Of a stretch of 64,000 nucleotides of DNA, positions 61,001-64,000 are shown piece after piece. How positions within the stretch are numbered: the stretch's first letter is position 1; the number at the start of each line of letters is the position of its first letter. Source of the DNA: Arenicola marina. Lineage: Eukaryota; Annelida; Polychaeta; Arenicolidae. A model generated the notes under the pieces. It worked only from the letters and a program-made list of their open reading frames with translations, was not told where the DNA came from and made no database searches. The translations under genes and the position numbers were made by a program. The stretch covers positions 30,188,186 to 30,252,185 of the forward strand of contig OZ025258.1 in NCBI GenBank assembly GCA_964019135.1. Reading direction: 5' to 3'.

Positions 61001-63115
61001 AGTCGCTACGGATTAAAGTCAAACGGAGTTAAAAATTAAGTTATTTACATTGATGAATTCTGGGACCTGAAAAACGATAATAAAATAATACACATAGGCA
61101 CTGGTCATTAGTAAATGGAGAAAAGTAACGGATTTCTTGTAGATCCTGTGGTGAGCTGCCAGCTTTATGTCAGGCCTCAATTATTAGCTTACTAGCTGCC
61201 GGTGGAACTGAGTGGAAAGCTTCACTGTATATCTACCTTAATCATGACAAAATATGGCTGCCATGACAAGTGCTACTTACCTTAGGCTCAGATCAAACAA
61301 CAGCAAAGTTAGTGGATCTACACATTTAAAGGCCTGACATGCGATATTGTCTTGTATTTCTTCTTCTGTTGCTTAATTGGAGTGAAAGCGAGCAGATGCT
61401 TAGACTCCAAGACATACAGCCCTCCCGACATAACGAAATGCAAAATACACTTAGTCCCAATACGGAATTGACAGCAAGAAATATGATAATCTTCTAAATT
61501 TGGTCGGCTTCAAGAAAGTCCCATCATTGCAACAAGAAGTGCTAGAAGCAGCGCACAATGCTTACCGCTTATTTATGTACAACATTAACAATCATATTAT
61601 CTAATACACGTTTGGTACCCAAGAAACAACCATATAGTTCCCTCAATCCCACAACCCAGGGTGAAAATCACAGATACATAATTATATACTCGATTCGACT
61701 GCAGTGATACCCGCGTTGAAACCCCCACTTTCAAACAGAAGGGACTAGGGTAATGAGAGAATTCGCCGTGATCATGGTGTTGGCTAGGGTGAACCCAGTC
61801 TGTGGTACATCGCCTACCTGATCCCTACAAGCCACTTGCACCCGTGCGTACCGAACGCTATTGACGCTGGCAACCAAGTGGGGGGGGGGGGGGTTACTGG
61901 CAGGGTCCGCTGAGGGGTGTTATCTCTCCTTACCTTTTCCACGACGAGCGCCTGCTCCTAACACCTACCCAAATACCTAACCGTCACGCTGTGTAATTTA
62001 GGAAGTGCATGAATACATATCTTGCGGCGATTTTTTATATAGGCCATCTGCCAGTACCACTTCTACAGATAATGACAGCAGACTTAGCACAAGAGGTACA
62101 TACTCATCTCCTTGGGGTTGGGGAAGGCGAAGGGCTGGTTGAGCGAGGAGAAGAGCGTGTCGCTGAGGTCCATGAATAAGTCTTCGTCCGCCATGAGCGG
62201 CTCGGGCATCAGGGCCATGCCGCCTAGCGGGGTAGAGCGCGCTGGCTCCTTCAGGCGCCACGAGTCCGACAGGTCCCCGGCACGTGACAGCTGCAGGGAC
62301 AGGAAGCCAGGGAGTTGAACCATATTCGGATATTGTCTTTGTCATTTATAATCATTTTTCTTTTCATTATCTCATGCTGTCATTGTCATCTTAAGTCACT
62401 CTGAAACCGCCTTCGTCACTCTAAAACCGTCATCAATCTGAAATTCTCGATCACCATTTTGAAACAGTCTCTTTTGAAACTATTAAACTAAAATAAACGA
62501 CATTCTCTCTCTCTCAAACAGTCCTTATCACTTCAACAGACATCCTTTATAACTCACTTATTATTTCAAACCGTAGTATCACACCAAAGCCTCTTGATCA
62601 GTTTACCATATTTATTATATTTATTTCGGTACCGTATGCGTTAGCCGAACAAACGTTTTGAGCGATTTCGCGGGCACTGTATAGTGATAATAATCGGATT
62701 GCAGTTCGCCCAAAACACTGTACACGTGTGGCTTTCAACGATTTCCACGATAAAAAAACGTTAGCTCACATATACTCAGCGGCAGGAAGGGAATATTCCA
62801 CAATTGTTTTTTTTTTCATTTTATAAATAATTACTACTGATTGCAACAGTCACATTGTCATTCTATCATTTGATTTTGGTTATTAAGTCTTAGCGACACC
62901 ACGGAATATGAAAGTCGACTATCTCTTCACCAGGGTTAGGTCTGCCTTGTAAAAGGCTACTGGCACCACACTAGTCTGGTCCTAACCTCCTGCAAGTCCC
63001 AGGCTTGATCCAAGTTGTAGTCGAAGCGCTCCTTGGAGAAGAGGCGCCATTTCTTGTACTCCCCGGTCACGCTGGGCATACGGCGCTTCCAGTACTTGCC
63101 TTCCAGAACAACCGC
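44761..63115 (-). CDS. MLXIP: Mondo (MLXIP/MLXIPL) bHLH-leucine-zipper glucose-responsive transcription factor, 5' part outside window
   Basis: Mondo proteins pair with MLX on carbohydrate response elements and switch on glycolytic and lipogenic genes when glucose phosphates rise; they shuttle between cytoplasm and nucleus. Exons in transcript order (high-low): 63115-62987, 62290-62104, 59181-59080, 58891-58761, 58176-56563, 55869-55731, 55246-55071, 54334-54220, 53256-53192, 52272-52207, 51294-51187, then either 48528-48441 or 47304-47217, 46486-46387, 45856-45733, 45401-45272, 44879-44761. All phases match, giving 1130 codons plus TAG. Landmarks against vertebrate MLXIP: GKYWKRR, SDTLFSSLNQP, LGNADIIQPG, HITAEKKRRGNIK, QLPATGAPVT, RTLQNWKFW and the C-terminal DPARMPEQATQAV. 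One such gene is usual in invertebrates. The N-terminal exons (first Mondo conserved regions) lie beyond 64000. Confidence 0.94.
44905..45205 (-). mobile_element. SINE family 2 tail fragments
   Basis: Two tail-like segments (GTGTTTTAGGCTGTTTTTGC at 44910 and GTGTTTTGGGCTGCTTTTGT at 45168) lie in the last Mondo intron. Confidence 0.45.
46387..46486 (-). CDS. MLXIP: Mondo exon: leucine zipper
   Basis: A 100-nt exon (phase 1 in, 2 out). AAEYCKKLKEERGQMQNEAE followed by VLRQEVESLNQSI forms the end of helix 2 and the heptad-repeat zipper that pairs with MLX. It matches vertebrate AEYI...LRDEIEELN. Confidence 0.92.
47217..47304 (-). CDS. MLXIP: Mondo alternative exon B: bHLH loop and helix 2
   Basis: 88 bp, acceptor TGTCCAG|GTCGGC, donor AAGG|GTAAGC, phase 0 in and 1 out, as in exon A. 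It encodes VGFEMMHQLVPALKNSNSSK followed by SSISNTLQK. 13 of 29 residues are identical to exon A, mainly in the first half, and the loop and helix-2 start differ (KSSISN against KISKAS). Using both exons would break the frame, so they must be mutually exclusive. No stop or splice defect suggests decay. Confidence 0.87.
47581..47815 (-). mobile_element. tRNA-derived SINE (family 1)
   Basis: On the minus strand CCCGATAGCTCAGTGGGCTA carries the A box and GGTGGTTCGAGCCC the B box. The body matches 3028-3266 (CATGTCCCCGGGGGTAACCC on the plus strand). It sits between exons A and B of Mondo. Confidence 0.8.
47859..47984. mobile_element. foldback MITE-like repeat, copy 2
   Basis: The same sequence as 21241-21376 with a few differences: GCTGTGGCGGATTTCAC, TTTAGCCGACTACGGGGC, a mirrored CCCGTAGCCGGTTAAA, then GAGAAATAGG. 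It also lies between Mondo exons A and B. Confidence 0.75.
48441..48528 (-). CDS. MLXIP: Mondo alternative exon A: bHLH loop and helix 2
   Basis: 88 bp, acceptor GGGTAG|ATGGGC, donor AAAG|GTGAGC, phase 0 in and 1 out. It encodes 29 residues beginning MGFEMLHHLVPSL and including KISKASSLLK. This is the closer match to the vertebrate exon (LGFDTLHGLVSTL...KVSKATTLQK, from memory). It is one of two equal-length candidates for this position. The following exon begins AAEYCKK. Confidence 0.88.
48950..51175. repeat. 2.2-kb minisatellite, 39-bp unit, about 57 copies
   Basis: Unit: ACGCACACTGACGCGCAATG followed by ATACAGCGGTACCAAGTCC. Variants include GCAAGG, GCACGG, GTAATG, CCTGGC and GTGCTC. It begins about 12 bp inside the intron that follows the bHLH basic-region exon. 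The 700-800-codon frames on both strands are repeat artefacts. A block of about 12 units recurs (near 49740-50190 and 50200-50700). Confidence 0.95.
51187..51294 (-). CDS. MLXIP: Mondo exon: basic region and helix 1 of the bHLH
   Basis: A phase 0-0 exon of 36 codons. SPKSIGGKGEGERTPYKEIR precedes RASHITAEKKRRGNIK. H-x3-E-x2-RR is the class-B E-box-binding signature (His, Glu, Arg), matching vertebrate HISAEQKRRFNIK. The donor AAG|GTACGT opens directly into the 39-bp minisatellite. Confidence 0.93.
52207..54334 (-). CDS. MLXIP: Mondo linker exons upstream of the bHLH
   Basis: Exon 54220-54334 encodes SSEVSDFQKKLLIAAASHAT and ends PSNQTTG. Exon 53192-53256 encodes VFSAPSSPQYTFTNSPEYLI and ends DG. 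Exon 52207-52272 encodes ERCRSRHTSAESAGSGTLGL and ends DE. Phases agree (0-1, 1-0, 0-0). The 3' ends of the first two, with their donors, are tandemly copied into the following introns. Confidence 0.8.
53095..53216 (-). repeat. tandem duplication of an exon 3' end with its splice donor
   Basis: The segment 53171-53216, which contains the last bases of exon 53192-53256 and its donor (GACGGG|GTGAGT on minus), is repeated at 53095-53140 with one change in the exon part (GATGGG|GTGAGT). The offset is 76 bp. Confidence 0.85.
53640..54240 (-). repeat. minisatellite built from an exon 3' end plus its splice donor, about 9 copies
   Basis: Units of about 60-75 bp on the minus strand read CCCAGTAACCAGACCACAG|GTGAGTCAGGG and then CCAGTCATTCTGGGTCATAT. 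The first copy is the true end of Mondo exon 54220-54334. Eight of nine copies keep the GTGAGT donor. Units vary by poly-G runs. Confidence 0.88.
54866..54950 (-). mobile_element. SINE family 2 tail fragment
   Basis: CGTGTTTTAGACCCTTTTTG and TGCACAGAAAAGCTAAACTG match the tail of the SINE at 32066-32242. No tRNA-like head is recognised here. Confidence 0.5.
55071..55869 (-). CDS. MLXIP: Mondo middle exons: Pro-rich and Ser/Gly-rich
   Basis: Exon 55731-55869 encodes TTIIPKSRPPPRSIAPAPAP and ends NSFLAQLLTTG. Exon 55071-55246 encodes GNFTGPNFALKSETGGGFSG and ends STVSFSFPSM. An internal GCG|GTGAGT in the second could act as an early donor. The regions are low complexity and assigned by phase and order. 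Confidence 0.82.
55455..55538 (-). mobile_element. degenerate tRNA-like SINE head
   Basis: On minus, CCTCCCTAGCTCAATTAGTG resembles an A box and GGATTCCGACACC a damaged B box. It lacks a clean cloverleaf and so is not called a tRNA gene. Confidence 0.4.
56563..58176 (-). CDS. MLXIP: Mondo large exon: polyQ-rich transactivation region
   Basis: A phase 0-0 exon of 538 codons. It holds at least three long Gln tracts (mixed CAG/CAA, interrupted by Leu, Glu and Arg), a coding minisatellite of five-residue units (GVGGQ repeated about five times, near 57775-57840), and Ser/Thr/Gln-rich stretches such as LQLTGSPQTVQLSTGSPQSV. The acceptor is TTTTGGAG|ATGGAG and the donor CACAG|GTAGGC. Low-complexity Gln-rich sequence is common in activation domains. 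The opposite strand shows Cys-, Ala- and Leu-rich shadow frames only. Confidence 0.9.
58425..58735 (-). mobile_element. tRNA-derived SINE (family 3), partly duplicated
   Basis: The minus-strand head is GTGGCCTAGCAGGTAGCACG and the B box GTGGCTCGAACCTC. The body contains TTTTGCAAAGAAAGATGT on plus, shared with 63285-63486. GGTCAAGGTTGGAGAGGAAC is repeated at 58431 and 58449-58461. Confidence 0.65.
58761..59181 (-). CDS. MLXIP: Mondo exons: end of glucose-sensing module
   Basis: Exon 59080-59181 encodes TQLGNADIIQPGLMQLQPSL followed by EEFMDTLEPLPPLN, a near-identical match to the vertebrate LGNADMIQPG...FMDTFEP block. Exon 58761-58891, read in the matching phase, encodes VIRTPSTSASSRSCFGISQA and continues to SRGSDSLP, a Ser-rich region with no vertebrate counterpart I recognise. 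Confidence 0.9.
59515..60900. repeat. 51-bp minisatellite, about 26 near-perfect copies
   Basis: Unit: TGCTATTGCACCCTGGGTAA followed by TATTGCACCACTGGTACTAT and TTCTCCATGGA. Copies between about 59585 and 60870 appear identical, and only the end units diverge (TGTTATTGTACC on the left, CCCCGGGTACTATTGCATC on the right). It lies in a Mondo intron. Frames of more than 400 codons on both strands are artefacts of the 51-bp (3 x 17) period. Confidence 0.96.
60901..62103 (-). other. Mondo intron DNA
   Basis: Unique AT-rich intron sequence with a poly-G tract at 61880-61893. I see nothing else in it. Confidence 0.55.
62104..63115 (-). CDS. MLXIP: Mondo exons: N-terminal glucose-sensing module, conserved blocks
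   Basis: Exon 62987-63115 (phase 0-0) encodes EGKYWKRRMPSVTGEYKKWR, a close match to the vertebrate GKYWKSR...EYHKWR block. Exon 62104-62290 encodes DEDLFMDLSDTLFSSLNQ followed by PFAFPNPKEM, matching SEFSDTLFSTL...PNPREI. It ends in phase 1 at GATGA|GTATGT. These belong to the Mondo conserved regions that restrain the activation domain at low glucose. Confidence 0.92.
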
Positions 63116-63284
63116 CTGAGAAATGTACCAGCCACCACACATGTATTCAGAATAGTCGGGGAGATATCGGGGCTACGCCGGGTAACGAAAGAGTCCGGAC
63201 ATGTCAACTTACGACGGGTGAGACGGGTGATCGTTTGATTAAAGGCACAGCCAACTAAAGACAAGTGATTTGTAGAGACATATT

Positions 63285-63486
63285 GAGACAATGACAATGG
63301 TCAAGGTAGAGGGGAGCCGTGCCATTGTTAGTAACCTGCTCTTTGCAAAGAAAGACATGGGATTTTTATCCTGCACAAACAGACATTTGTACGGACAAGG
63401 TTCGAACCTATCACCGGCCGCTAGGGCTGGCCTAGCAGAGCATTCGGAACTAACTGAACACGCTACCTACCAGGCCACAGAGTGAC
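63285..63486 (-). mobile_element. tRNA-derived SINE (family 3)
   Basis: On minus, TGTGGCCTGGTAGGTAGCGT (A-box region) and ATAGGTTCGAACCTTG (B box), then a body with TTTGCAAAGAAAGACATGGG on plus. It lies in the Mondo intron upstream of exon 62987-63115. Confidence 0.7.
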
Positions 63487-63627
63487 CCCCTTCCCATTAT
63501 GTCTATGTGCATCAAGTTATTGAGGTGATTGACATGTGCACTCATTATCGGAAACCTAGGAAAAATACAATTCTTAAACAATGTTTGTTTCACGAGTACA
63601 TGTACTTCATAAAACACAGCAGATTGG

Positions 63628-64000
63628 AATCTATCACTAGCCCTATCTACGTCACATGTCGTCTTTGAGGTTCTATCACTAGCCCTATCTACGTCACATG
63701 TCGTCTTTGAGGTTCTATCACTAGCACTATCTACGTCACATGTCGTCTTTGAGGTTCTATCACTAGCCCTATCTACGTCACATGTCGTCTTTGAGGTTCT
63801 ATCACTAGCCCTATCTACGTCACATGTCGTCTTTGAGGTTCTATCACTAGCCCTATCTACGCCACATGTCGTCTTTGAGGTTCTATCACTAGCACTATCT
63901 ACGTCACATGTCGTCTTTGAGGTTCTATCACTAGCCCTATCTACGTCACATGTCGTCTTTGAGGTTCTATCACTAGCCCTATCTACGTCACATGTCGTCT
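63628..64000. repeat. 42-bp minisatellite running off the window edge
   Basis: Unit: CTATCTACGTCACATGTCGT followed by CTTTGAGGTTCTATCACTAG and CC. There are almost nine copies, with single-base variants (GCCCTATC/GCACTATC; ACGTCAC/ACGCCAC). It continues past 64000. Confidence 0.95.

Noticed and set aside
59445-61001. 518-, 458- and 428-codon frames
   Set aside because: Artefacts of the 51-bp minisatellite in a Mondo intron.
63628-64000. CRISPR-like regular repeat
   Set aside because: Units are directly adjacent with no unique spacers, and the genome is eukaryotic.

Overview
The window is eukaryotic, with GT-AG introns, tRNA-derived SINEs, a LINE remnant, non-autonomous DNA transposons and very large minisatellites. 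It looks like an invertebrate deuterostome. The gene types fit a cephalochordate (Branchiostoma-like): a Mondo/ChREBP gene with polyQ, an EGF-rich PAN/serine-protease mosaic and a cGAS/Mab-21-type gene. The species is an inference. All exon boundaries below were read by eye from splice signals, reading phase and family similarity, without transcript data.

Plus strand, 2.4-23.1 kb: one mosaic secreted-protein gene. It has a signal peptide, three PAN/apple-like domains, fourteen EGF domains, an intact trypsin-fold protease domain, two more EGF domains and a second protease domain in which the catalytic His and Ser are replaced (a pseudoprotease). The 28+ exons join in phase into 1445 codons plus a stop. 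Its introns hold SINEs, a broken LINE, a perfect-hairpin MITE with 59-bp tandem repeats, a dead EGF exon and a 21-bp minisatellite.

24.7-36 kb: an alpha-1,3-fucosyltransferase with a single coding exon (minus strand), then a 4.4-kb array of a 33-bp minisatellite (about 130 copies, open in several frames on both strands), a 684-bp TIR element with a TTA target duplication (PIF/Harbinger-like), a 641-codon cGAS-like/Mab-21 nucleotidyltransferase gene (minus strand) that keeps the catalytic E/D/D residues, and a 600-bp TIR element. 36-44.7 kb holds no gene I recognise, only a 29-bp minisatellite and low-complexity DNA.

44.7-63.1 kb, minus strand, continuing beyond the right edge: the Mondo (MLXIP/MLXIPL) bHLH-leucine-zipper transcription factor, from the conserved N-terminal glucose-sensing region through a polyQ-rich transactivation exon to the bHLHZip and the C-terminal dimerisation/cytoplasmic-localisation domain. 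Sixteen exons join in phase. The exon for the bHLH loop/helix 2 is present twice, as two 88-bp exons of identical phase encoding divergent 29-residue versions. This is the hallmark of mutually exclusive splicing and the most interesting signal in the window. Several introns of this gene carry minisatellites (39, about 66, 51 and 42 bp). Two of these repeat the 3' end of an exon together with its splice donor.
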